Origin: Gnetum montanum
Lineage: Eukaryota > Streptophyta > Gnetopsida > Gnetales > Gnetaceae
Length of the DNA: 64,000 bases
NCBI GenBank assembly: GCA_015680685.1
Contig: MNCI01002813.1
Coordinates: 248,001 to 312,000 of the forward strand
Direction: 5' to 3'
Shown here: one piece after another, positions 45,695-55,944 of the stretch
Layout: each line of letters starts with the position of its first letter
Numbering within the stretch: position 1 is the stretch's first letter
Translations under genes and position numbers: made by a program
The notes under the pieces: model-generated
Told to the model about the DNA's origin: nothing
Seen by the model: only the letters and a program-made list of their open reading frames with translations
The model's database searches: none

Positions 45695-47690
45695 TCCCTT
45701 TTTGATGATGTTCAAAACTTAAGAAAATGGATTAGTGATCATACAAATATAACCATATTGCTCTTCCCCTTTTTGAATAACAAAAAAAAGGATAAGGTGC
45801 ACAAATGTAGGTATAAAAGATAGAAAAAATTAATAATATCCTCACAATATGAAGAGACAAGTATCACTCATAATCCTAAAAAGATATAGAAAGTGCTTAT
45901 TTATCAAGTCCATGAAGAGGTACCCCAAATTTTGCAAGAGCAAAACAAACCTTCTAAGTGAAATTTAATCTTGAAGTTGAAGCAAAGGCTTAAGCAATGT
46001 ATCTCTAGAACAATAAATCATTAGTAGTGCAAGGTGCTTGGAATTTAGATCATCTTCATTTTTATCCAACATTAGAAAATGGGTATATCTTCATGATGAG
46101 GTAAATATAGTCATAAAAATTCATAATGGAAAACCATTGATGTCAAATGAAAACATTCACATAGAGTATTCATGTTATTACTCAAAATGTAGTGAGGAAT
46201 ATACCGCATCCTCCACTTAAGGTGTGATTGTGAAAATTGAAAACTGCTCTGTTGAGGTCAAAAAAGGGAGCTATAATTAATTCAATAAGAACCATCAACA
46301 TTCAATTTTATAGATTAAATCTATTAGTTGGACATGCATACTCTAATGTTTGTTCAAGGCAATGCAACATCCAAAACCATTGATAAAAAATAAAAAATCC
46401 TAATAAATATACATTCATACACTTCCTAAAATTCTCTCCTAATGTAAATATGATCATGTAAAAATAGTCAATAAATACAAAATATCAAAGATAGAGCATG
46501 TAGAAATAGGTAATTCATCAGGTATCACACAAATAGGAAAGAAAGAATATTACAAGTGTTGCCACACATTTATCAAGAACTGATACAAGTTTTTCATCCA
46601 ATATTTAAGCTTGGAGTAAAGTGTGAAAGTTGAGAAGCAAGTAATCTATTTTCAAAATTAGTATGGAGCTTCATCTTGGTAAATGAGCATATAGCAATCT
46701 ACAACTTGAAACCATCCATGCAAAATCCCCAAAATCTACATCTCAAAGCAAAGTATTCAATGGATAACTTAATCAAAAGCACAAATACCCAGAACTCATC
46801 ATGGAATTACTCATAATATCAACTACTTGCTACATAAAAATAGATACTTAATGCTTAAGCTTATGATTGAACATCAGATAGGTTGGTTGTCAGTTCAAAA
46901 TCTATGAGCACCAACAAAGATTAATGCTAAAGACCAAAGATAAAAGAAAAGTGATATAATAGATTGCATCATGTAATTCTAGATTCAACCAAAAGAATTT
47001 ATTAAAATAATATCAAAGTAATGCATGTTTTGATTTTAGTGCAAGTCAATACAACAACCACAATCATTTACAAACAATAGACGTTGATAAGGAACTAAGT
47101 ATTCATATATTGTTAAGTACCTTTTACAGTCCTAATAAAAAATAATTTAAGGCTTTTCCATCCCAATAAATACCTCTTGTAGTTATTTCTTAATCATTAT
47201 GCATTTTGGATAAATTTCCCATGGACTCCCCCTACATTGATGGCCCCCAAGATGATTAAGATTTAGCCTCCTCTTGCATATATGATAATTGTCTTGGACT
47301 TTTAAGATCAATGTGAAAAAATCACAAATACACTAGAACTATAAATAAAATTAAGCTTAATTTGTCGAGATCTAGATCTTCAACCAACAATCTTGATAGA
47401 GGTTTGTCTCATCTTATAAATGGAAAAAATCATTTCAAAGACTATAAGCATAGAGATAGATCATCACAATAATTTCAGATTGAGAAAGATAAGAAATAAA
47501 ACCAATGGAAATTATTATAAGTGCTATTACAAGTCTTCACAAAACTAATTAATAAATATAATAAATTCTCTAAATACTTATTCCACCATATATGATATAG
47601 ACATAGAAAATTTTGGACAATATCCTATTAACTTGCAAGCAAAGAGATAGAGACTTACCTTGACTTAACTTGCTTACTAATAAATCTAGA
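45695..47690 (-). other. Decayed internal region of copia F
   Basis: Upstream of the polypurine tract I recognise no pol motif. The small plus-strand ORF at 46038-46220 has no family signature. It resembles 9554-11590 in being the eroded pol and 3' region. Confidence 0.4.
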
Positions 47691-49380
47691 ATATTAGTGG
47701 AGTTTGAGATGAGGTCCCCTATCATGAAGTACCTCCTCATCCTTAGGTTCTTTTAATTTGATCTTGTATGCGATGTCTCTATTTGTTCATGCCCCTTGTG
47801 ATAGAACCCTTGATCACTCCTTGCATTATTTTTAGTACTCCATTTTTCTTCATTCTCACATATTGGTACCTGCATAATTTGCTTACCAAATCCTCTTTGA
47901 CAATACCAAGAATTAATCTTATTTTAATAATCATAATCAAGAGTTTGCATAAAACCACAATTTTTACATATAAAAGTAGTCTCATCCTTATGATGAAAAT
48001 TATCAAACCTTACTATGCTTGACTTTGAGCTTGAAACTTCAAGTGTTTCTTCCTCTAAATTTTTTGGCTAATTTGTAGTAATTTCCTCATCTTGAATTTT
48101 TCTGTAATCCTTGTTACAATAGGTTAGTTGTTGAATCTTAGATTTTATATTTGAGATCTCTCCTTTCATTTCAACATGAATAGAATTTAACTTAGAAAGC
48201 ATTAGTTTCTTTACCTTCCTAATTAAATGATGTAAGAGAAAATTTTCTTCTTTAAATTCACTATACCTCTCATCAAACTTACCATGTTGTTCAACCATAT
48301 GTGAGGAAGATTCATCAGTAAGCACCATGCAGATGAGATGAGAATCTTTAGGAGAATTACATGCTTCTTCTTCACTTTGTTCACTGTCATCACAACTTGT
48401 ATAAAAGTTGGTCTTTTTTAGTTCCTCATCATTGGATCTATTCTTTGGTTGAATTTGCTATCATTTGTCTCAATAGGACATTTGAAGGTCATATGGCCTC
48501 TTCTTCCACAAACCCAACACTCTATGGAAGAAAAATATAGATTAGATTTAAAAAATTTCTACCTCTTTATCTACCTTTGAGAAAATTTGATCCTTGTTGT
48601 TGTTGAGATGTCCCTTTGTTTTTTCTCATAAGCAATCATTATAGCCTCCTTAATAGAAGAGCAATCTTGTCTTTATAGAAATCTTCATGCTCATTAACCT
48701 CCTTCTCCTTGAAGGAAATCTTTAGAGAAATAGGTTTTTTCTTGAATCACTCCTTCACTTATGAGATTCATTTCATAGGTAATGAGAGCACTTTGAAATT
48801 TCTCAAATCTTAGAGTTGAGAAATCTCTAATTTCCTCTATGGTTATGACCTTAGGCCTAAACTCTAGTTGTAGAGTTTTGATCATTTTGATGATGACATC
48901 ACTTTTAGGCAAGTATTTCCCTATTCCTCTAATGGCTATAGTAAGATCATTATCTCTAGAAAAATAATCCTTGATTTTCTCACCTTCTTGCATTGTGAGT
49001 TTATCATATTCACTTTGTAGAACTAACAATTTTGATTACTTAACAATAGAGGTTCCTTCATAAGTAGCTTCTAAAGTTTTCAAAATTTCTTTAGCTATTT
49101 TACATCCTACTATTATATTGAATTCACATTTATTCAATGCACAATATATATAATTTTTTTCTTCTAAATCAAACATGAACTTATCCTTTTCCTCTTGAGA
49201 TCATTTGTAACTAGGATTGATGATGCTGATGATGCCATTGACAGGTGGAGTGTATCCTTCCAGGATTGACTCCCAGACTTCAAGCTCCATAGATTTAAAG
49301 AACCCTTGAATTCTAGGTTCTTAATAGGCAAAGTTGAATATGTAAAACATGGGTGGCTTTGTGTAAGAACTTCCCTCCAT
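47690..49380 (-). pseudogene. Gag of copia F
   Basis: Start at 49380 (MEGSSYTKPPMF) shortly after the primer binding site. Core motifs are FKSMELEVWESILEGYTPP, EKDKFMFDLEEKNYIYCAL, AKEILKTLEATYEGTSIVK, SEYDKLTMQEGEKIKDYFSR (49029 down) and MIKTLQLEFRPKVITIEEI. The knuckle CWVCGRRGHMTFKC (48524-48483) is complete, C-x2-C-x4-H-x4-C. An acidic and coiled-coil tail (48328-48068) and a second CxxC motif (FICKNCGF, about 47965) follow. A few stops and frameshifts occur. It is the better preserved relative of the Gag at 4154-9553. Confidence 0.75.
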
Positions 49381-49416
49381 TGTTCACTCCTAAATTTCAT
49401 GATGAAACAAAGAGTA

Positions 49417-49434
49417 CCAAGCTCTAATATCATT
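49417..49434 (-). promoter_or_regulatory. Primer binding site of copia F (initiator tRNA-Met type)
   Basis: The minus strand reads ATGATATTAGAGCTTGG next to the LTR end. The copia consensus TGGTATCAGAGC is recognisable with two transitions. Confidence 0.65.
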
Positions 49435-49999
49435 TGTGGATCGTTGAACTTAGAAGGAAGGGATGAATAAGTTCTTCAAATAAAAAATTAAACAAGAAAA
49501 GCACCAAGTTTAACATGGTTTTCCAACTTGTGTAGTTCACACACAAAGGATAGATGACAAGCACAAATCTAGACATTTTTGCTCTCAAAATGTATTTGAA
49601 GGGTCCACACATAGTATAATCATCAAGCCCCAATCTAGAGTGCTATACTACAAAACCAATCACATAACCCTACAAGATCCCATTAGGTTTGGAAATGTGA
49701 TTTCAAAAGCACCCTAAAATTTTAATATCCTCTTACTTTATCTAGGTCTTGGGAATCAGGCAAGGGATTTTGACAAGTGTGGCGTCATGGCATCTTGGTA
49801 GGAAATGAATGCACTAAGTTTAAACTATTTAGTTCAGCAAGTTTTCTACCTCTAGAGCTGATAGGCCCGATGGACTCTTCGACCTACCCACCTAGGTATT
49901 TCACTTGGCTGATAGTCTATTTAGAAGCCATGCTTGGGGTTGTTGGTAGTGCTTAGGATGTGCAAAATAGTTTGGAAACTTTTCTAGTGAAGAATTTTT

Positions 50000-50642
50000 C
50001 TATGCTACGCTATGCTATGTAGCGTAGCAGACCTTAGAAAATAGTTCTTCAAGTAATCAAACTATTGCAGAACAAGGTCCTATATGCTACATAGCATAGC
50101 ATAGCATAGCAAAGGAAAAATAAAAAGGCCTAGATTACCAAGTGATTCCAATGAAAAAATTGCACTTGACAAGAACTTCGGCCTCCAAAACTATTTTCCT
50201 TGTTCGACTTCAAGTCCTTCAGGAAGGTCTCTTTCAAGAAAGTGATGAATTGAGCAAAAATCAAGGCATGACAGCTGCTATGCTATGCTATGCTACATAG
50301 CATAGTATAGTGTAGCGACCATACAAAAGCATCAAGAAATGTTTCAAATGCAATTTTAGCAAGTTTTGAGGTTCTCCTTCACAAAAGAAAAAAAGTTGTG
50401 GTTGTTAGCATGATTAAATCTCCAAACAAGTGTTTGCAACTTCAGCATGAGTTGTTGATAAAGCCAACTACTATGCTATGCTATGTTATGTAGTGTAGCG
50501 TAGTATAGTAGAGATGCAAATTCAACAAAGTGCTTCAATAGTTACCTTGATGTACACCAAAGTTTCCAACAGATGCAGTTGACTTCTATGCAAATTTCCT
50601 TTTCAAACTGGTGGCTACGCTGTGCTATGCTACATAGCATAG
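50000..50642. repeat. Five iterated palindromes in LTR G
   Basis: Hairpin-forming motifs at 50000-50030 (arms GCTACGCTA and TAGCGTAGC), 50083-50110 (TATGCTACATAGCATA), 50276-50316, 50470-50510 and 50613-50642. All are variants of tandem GCTAT units facing GTAGC or ATAGC units across a TACATA or TATGTA centre. LTRs C and D carry fewer, more eroded versions. Confidence 0.8.
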
Positions 50643-50847
50643 GAAATAGCTATAGTACATCAGTATGCTTCATCCCTTACTTGCACTATTCATGTACCTG
50701 ATGCCAACACTCCCAGTTTCAACAATGTGATTATAGCATGGTAGGTTCATAATCAATTTTGCATGTCCATGTAGCACAGACATGTCAGCTCCTCATGGGT
50801 CCAAGGCATGTGACATCTAAACTACATTTCTCACGTTCTCCTAGCCC

Positions 50848-50855
50848 TATAAATA
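50848..50855 (+). promoter_or_regulatory. TATA box in solo LTR G
   Basis: TATAAATA at the position of the TATA block of LTRs C and D (context CCCTATAAATACCTTGA), downstream of the palindromes. Confidence 0.5.
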
Positions 50856-52370
50856 CCTTGACAAGAAATGCTCAAAGGGTTGACAAAAATTTGGTAAAGT
50901 TGGCAAAAATTTGTAGGCAAACCGACAATTAGGTTGGCAAATTGTGTGGTTGGAAAAAATTTCGTTTGTTGGTAAAAAATGTCAAATTTAGGCAAACTTG
51001 GTTAGAAATTTTGAGCATTTCTAGCCTTTTTTGTTGCACTTTGCATTGTTGGATTTTGAGTCTGCATTCAAGCACATAGTTGGCCTACTTTGAACATCCT
51101 GGTTACCTTTGGGATCTCTATGCTTCCCAGTGTCATACAACTGATTATATCCATTTCAAAAAAGTAAAGTCACAATCTTGAGGTGGTGCACTTTTCTAAT
51201 TCTAGTTCACTTTACATTCCTACTTATTATCACTACATTTTACATCATTTTTTGGTTCATCACATTTAATAATTATTATATCACATTATAAACATCATTT
51301 TCACATTACACATTTACAAAAGGTTTAGTGATATCGACTAAGTCCCTATCTAATCGACTAGACCATTCAGGGTGCCCCATTTCCATTTTTATCCAGCATG
51401 GCCCTCACATGAATTTGAGGTTAAAACTATTAGCTTGACAACCTATTAGTGTTTCTGGCCACTGATGTTTTCGATTGCTACAGTTTCAAGGCTTCCACTA
51501 ACTTTATAATTTTGAGCTTCACACCATATTTTTTTACTACAACGCCAACAACTTAATCCCACAAGATCTTGACAAGATCAAGTACATCAATCTTGCAAGG
51601 CAACAAGAATAATATTTACAAGGAATAATTGCAACTCAGTTTGTTGATCCTTGCATAGTTAAGTACAACACACTTTACAAAGCCAAAAAATGATTAGAAA
51701 ATGAGGAGCAATAGAAAATTAAATTGTACAATGAATACAACAATGCTTGCTCATTTTCCAATGAATATGAAGTCTTCTTATAGCTATTGTGTTTCTAAAT
51801 CCTACTTGAGACTTGTAAAATCATTAGCTAATGGTCAGTAATAGTCATGGGAGACATATTTCTTGTGCCTAAAACATCTCTTTGAATTTTCCTTAAAATT
51901 TGAAAAGATGTATTTATTTCTTGATAGATGTCTTTTTGAAGTTTCTACTCTATAAGATGTCTTGGTCTTGTGGAAGATGTCTTTCTAGACTTGGTCTATA
52001 ATCTGTAAAGACATCTTTTCCTTGTGAAAGACATCTTTATCTAAGAAAGACATCTTACTATTTATAAAGATGTTTTTGTTTGAGTTTTCTCTAAATTTAC
52101 TAAGATTTCTACTGCTTCCTAGAGACATATTTCTTCACTTTCTCTTGCATGATGAATGCATTGTTCCTTATTTGCAACCTTCATATTTTGTATATTTTAA
52201 TGATGTTCACTTGTAAACTATCAAGTCCTTGTCCACATTCTTTGGATGTTTGTTTGAAGACATGTGGGTGACCTCCTCCTTTGAGCTCTAGGATAGTTCG
52301 TTTCTTGTCCTCTTTAGATCATCTTGGTTTCCCATGTACATAGTCCTAAAAACACACCAAAAGGTCCACA

Positions 52371-52950
52371 ATAATCATAGATGACACCTAAAGGAAAACA
52401 TGGATAGGAGATGGAACCATCCCAACCAAGTGATAAGTAGCCTAGAACTGGAAGGGGATAACACTAAAAATAGCCCTAGGAGAATGTAGTTGAGATCCAT
52501 GCAATGAGACCTCTTTGAGAGGAGCTTGAAGTGGAATCTATTTAACATATTTCGAAAGCTAAAATATAGTAGTCTCACTAAGATGAGGTTCCAAGACCAA
52601 GGCCAAACCTTAAAGTAACCTTGAAATATGCCTACCTTGCACAAATTTGTTCCAATGAGATATAGAGTTTAGTTCTCCAAGATCTAAACTTTGGATCCTT
52701 CTTAGAATTTACTTTAAAATAAGTTCAAATCCAATTGCATAACTCTCCCATGTGGTCCATTTTAACTTCCAACAAAGAATGATATATGGGAGAAACTTAT
52801 CTTTTTTCGAGTAGTACGTAGGAGGATGCCACTATGAAAATCAAGGACCACTTGGCATTCTTTGTGCATTTACTACCTTTTTGTTTTGCATCCATTCATC
52901 TATTCTAGGTACACCAATTAGCTTTTCTCTAAATAGTTAGCATATTCTCT
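52371..52950. other. Unassigned DNA left of the E minisatellite
   Basis: By position 52850-52950 could be the leader between protease and minisatellite of copy E (T-rich GCATTTACTACC, compare 59700-59830 in D). The rest has no recognisable motif; the minus ORF at 52375-52644 is unconvincing. Confidence 0.35.
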
Positions 52951-52954
52951 GATT

Positions 52955-53410
52955 ACTGCCATGGCCCGAAATGGCCTAAAACTATATTCTACCATAGCCT
53001 AAAATGGCCTAAACTATATCATTGCTACGGCATGGCCTGAAATGGCCTAAAACTATATTCCACCATGGCCCAAAATGGCCTAAGACTATATCATTGCTAT
53101 GCCATGGCCCGAAAAACCTAAAACTATATTCCACCATGGTCCAAAATGGCCTAAAACTATATCATTACTATTCCATGGCCCGAACTAGCCTAAAACTATA
53201 TTCCACCATGGCCCAAAATGGCCTAAAACTATATCATTGCTATGCCATGGCCCAAAATAGCCTAAAAATATGTTCCACCATGGACTAAAATGGCCTAAAA
53301 CTATATCATTACCATGATGTCCTAAAATGGGCTAAAACTATACCTTTTCCAGAGCCCAAAATAGCCTAAAACTAGCAATAGCCCGAAATGGCCTAAAACT
53401 AAAACAAAAA
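52955..53410 (+). repeat. GGCC minisatellite of Tat fragment E
   Basis: About a dozen units of CCATGGCCCRAAATGGCCTA followed by AAACTATAT and an alternating tail (TCCAC or CATTGCTATG), giving a two-part higher-order period of about 70 bp. It is homologous to the repeats in C and D and lies next to the 3' end of the antisense gene, as there. Confidence 0.85.
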
Positions 53411-53577
53411 AACATAGAAATCGATTGCATGAATAACATACATAAAGCATAAACTAGAGTAGCATCAATCTTGCCATAATTCATTTTGCATTTAAAACTT
53501 CACTTATACAATGTTTCCAATAGTTTTACAAAATTTTCACAAAAAACATGAAAATACAAAAATCAAGAGCCTTGTGG

Positions 53578-54412
53578 TCATGCATCATCTTCCCCTTCAT
53601 CGTTTCCCTCTACACTGCCTTCTTCTACTACATCATCATTTCCACCCTCTAGGGGCCCTGCTTCTTCGTTTGGAACCTACATCATAGAAATGAAGTAATC
53701 AACTAGAGTTACATGTAAAAGCTAGAAAATCATAAATTGTTACATCATGGAAAGTGACTAACCCAAGATGGCCCTACATCTGTCTTGAGGGGTATGTGAT
53801 CGAATTAGATCCCAAGGAGGTGCCATACCTCCTCCTCCATGATATCCTTCCAATTTCTATCACTTAGTTTGGTGTTTGTTATAGCCTTTTCCTTTTCAAT
53901 GGCCATCCATCTTGGTGGTCTTGGAGAAAATGAGGTGATGGTGGTCTCACCTATGGAAAGATTCACTTCCTGCTTAGGTGACTTAGTGATTGTCACATGT
54001 TGCATGAATTTTTTGTATGCCTCAGAAGCACCAATGATATCTATGAATGCTTCATAAGTGAACAACTTCACTAAAGCATATCAATATTGTTTAAAATAGG
54101 TGGCACATTCTAGTTTATACATATGCTTATGATTCTTATAATACTGCCCCCACTCGTAAACTCTAGCACTATAGTCCTTCTAGTTTTGGTTCTTCTGGGC
54201 CAACAAACCCATCTACATCTGCTGTTCAATTATTTCCTAGGTGGCCTCATTGTTGCACCACATAGCCATCCAGTATCTCGCATTATCTATCATATTTGTG
54301 CACCAACTTCCATCATTGGTATCATAGGCCAGGAGGAACTCATTCCTGGAATGAAGGTCTCCCACCTCGATGATCAAATTGGCCATTTCTCTCTCTTACC
54401 TTTGGACCTATT
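53578..54412 (-). pseudogene. Antisense gene of the Tat-like family, copy E (3' part only)
   Basis: The penultimate exon (54412 to about 53770) contains RNEFLLAYD, NNEAT.EIIEQQM.MGLLAQKN, then VKLFTYEAFIDIIGASEAYK and GETTITSFSPRPPRWMAIEK, parallel to copy C exon 5. It ends in TDVGPSW before a GTTAGT donor at about 53760. The last exon, after ATGATGTAG, reads VPNEEAGPLEGGNDDVVEEG and SVEGNDEGEDDA with the stop TGA at 53578-53580. This is the clearest view of the acidic tail. The gene is cut at 54413 by the LTR of copy D. Confidence 0.75.
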
Positions 54413-55688
54413 GAAACATCATGAAAATTTTGAGGCCTTAGAGGTTCAGAAAAAGGCTAGTGATTTAGACAAAGGATCGCAACAAAGTACAGTGTAGTAA
54501 GTTCCTTTTTAGTTGAAGTTCTGTCCTGCGATGCTGCGTAGCACAGCACGAGCAAATTCCAGAAGATGGAGCAAAGCGATGGATGCACGGTGCCAAAACT
54601 TCTAACTTTGCAAGTTATCTATTTTGAAAATCTTAACTTTTGGCAAATTACATTGTATTACGCTACATAGCAGAACATCACATTATGTAGCGTAATGTCA
54701 GAAAATAGTACGCTGCAAACATTAGGGATGAAAAATGTTTAAGGCTTGAACAAACACTTTTTTTTGTTTACAGATGTGCTATTTTATGATGGACTATGCT
54801 GTGAAGTGTAATCTAGTGCAGCGTAGTGTAAGCATGGAAAATGGTGGCTTAATACAAGTAGCAGTAGTCTATACAATGTGATACACTCTCCAGTGTGTCG
54901 TTGCATAATCCTTGTTGCCAAATTCCTAGTTTACGATGCATTACGCTTTAGTGTGCAAGGCAGGGTGGCATCATAAGCTTCAGCAACCACCACATCAAGT
55001 CAATGACATCTTGTAGATTTAAGAAATGCATAATCTAAATCACTTTTTTCTCCCAATCCTAACCTTATAAATGCTTTAGTGGATGAAGATCAAAGGGGTA
55101 GGGCAAAATTTTTCTTTCAAGGTTGGCAAAAGAGAAAAAGAGAATCAGCGATCGTGAGAACGTCGAAGGTGATTGACAAGAATTCTTGATCAGAAATAAT
55201 TGGCTACTGGATATTCTCCCATGGGTCTGACTTCCTTGCACCCAAATTGGCTAGATCAAGGTAGATTGATCCTCACTTGTTTCATCATTACATAACTTTC
55301 TTGTTACTGGCATATGATTCTCTTGTATCAAACATATTTTTTTTCATAAATTAAATCCCAGATCTTGTGATCGTATTCTCTACCAAATCTAATCTCTTGC
55401 ATCCTAGTTAGAAAGATTTGGCAATCTCATCTAAATCATTTGCATTTTCTTCAATTTCTTTCGAGATTAACAAAATTTGCAACTCTTTATAAAGAATCTC
55501 CATTTTACCATCAAATTACTACCAAACATTTTACTGATTAAATAAGCCCCTGTCTGATCAACAAGACCGTTCAGGGCACCTCGGATTCATTTTTCTCTCC
55601 AGCACGGTCCTCGCATGGATCTGGGTTAGAACTATGTACATAGACTTTCGTTTGGTATTTCCAACGATCGACATTTTCCGTTGTTATA
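54413..55688 (+). repeat. 5' LTR of element D
   Basis: It starts TGAAACATCATGAAAATTTT and ends at about GTTGTTATA (55688), homologous to LTRs C (reverse complement) and G. It contains palindromes at 54518-54550 (ATGCTGCGTAGCACAGC) and 54655-54705 (ATTACGCTACATAGCAG with ATTATGTAGCGTAAT), and the TATA box at 55066. Confidence 0.8.
55066..55072 (+). promoter_or_regulatory. TATA box in the 5' LTR of element D
   Basis: CCTTATAAATGCTTTAGTGG; the block is conserved in both LTRs of C. Transcription would start about 30 bp downstream. Confidence 0.6.
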
Positions 55689-55694
55689 GTTTTC

Positions 55695-55711
55695 TGGTGT
55701 TAGGAGGAGGG
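55695..55711 (+). promoter_or_regulatory. Primer binding site of element D
   Basis: TGGTGTTAGGAGGAGGG, six bases after the LTR, a transition variant of TGGCGCTAGAAGGAGGG in element C. Confidence 0.6.
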
Positions 55712-55944
55712 CCTTCATATCCAATCCATATTTTATAGGTAGTCTTGTAAGCTATCTATACCCATTGGCAACCAATGTAAACATAATAACTCCGAGATTG
55801 TTTATGAAATTGTGTGGTGTAGATTGGTAGCTTTGACAATTCCTTTGGAATCCTACAAGATAAAAATCCCTAATTATTATCTTAGTTCACCTCTATCCTT
55901 TCGATATCTCCTTTTATTGTCATTATCTCCCAATTTTGTAGAAA

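Larger units (their letters stand above)
49705..51482 (+). repeat. Solo LTR G of the Tat-like family
   Basis: The start (AAAAGCACCCTAAAATTTT) matches the family LTR start TGAAACACCATAAAATTTT. The end (about 51340-51482: GACTAAGTCCCTATCTAATC, CAGGGTGCCCCATTTCC, GCATGGCCCTCACATGAAT) matches the ends of LTRs C and D. No internal sequence is attached. Flanks are ATTTC (49700-49704) and GTTTC (51483-51487), and the uninterrupted sister LTR of F has GTTTC there, so this is a target duplication with one change. At about 1.78 kb it is longer than C (1.39-1.40 kb) and D (1.28 kb), mainly because of extra palindrome-bearing sequence. Confidence 0.8.
27185..52370 (-). mobile_element. Ty1/copia element F, broken by two gypsy-family insertions
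   Basis: Minus strand: 5' LTR (52370 down to 49435, containing solo LTR G), primer binding site, Gag (49380 to about 47700), decayed internal region, polypurine tract (about 45700), and 3' LTR (about 45694-45626 continuing at 28333-27185). The 3' LTR is split by the 17.3 kb gypsy element C, so the two halves lie 17 kb apart. The LTRs match each other over about 1.1 kb. Without the insertions F would be about 6.1 kb, short for copia with pol, so pol is probably largely deleted. Confidence 0.8.
49435..52370 (-). repeat. 5' LTR of copia F, split by solo LTR G
   Basis: The LTR sequence is in two parts, 52370-51483 and 49704-49435, matching 27185-28333 in order. On the minus strand it starts TGTGGACCTTTTGGTGTG (52370), like the copia LTR start TGTTAACCTTTTGGTATG at 11606, and ends GATCCACA. 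The foreign piece 49705-51482 interrupts it. Confidence 0.8.

Noticed and set aside
27180-52375. Target-site duplication of copia F (GTGAT and ATAAT) and of the copia at 3062-12664
   Set aside because: The flanking 5-mers match at no better than three of five positions; too weak to claim.
52955-53410. CRISPR-like array
   Set aside because: Repeat and spacer lengths vary, the units are one degenerate minisatellite, and the genome is a plant.
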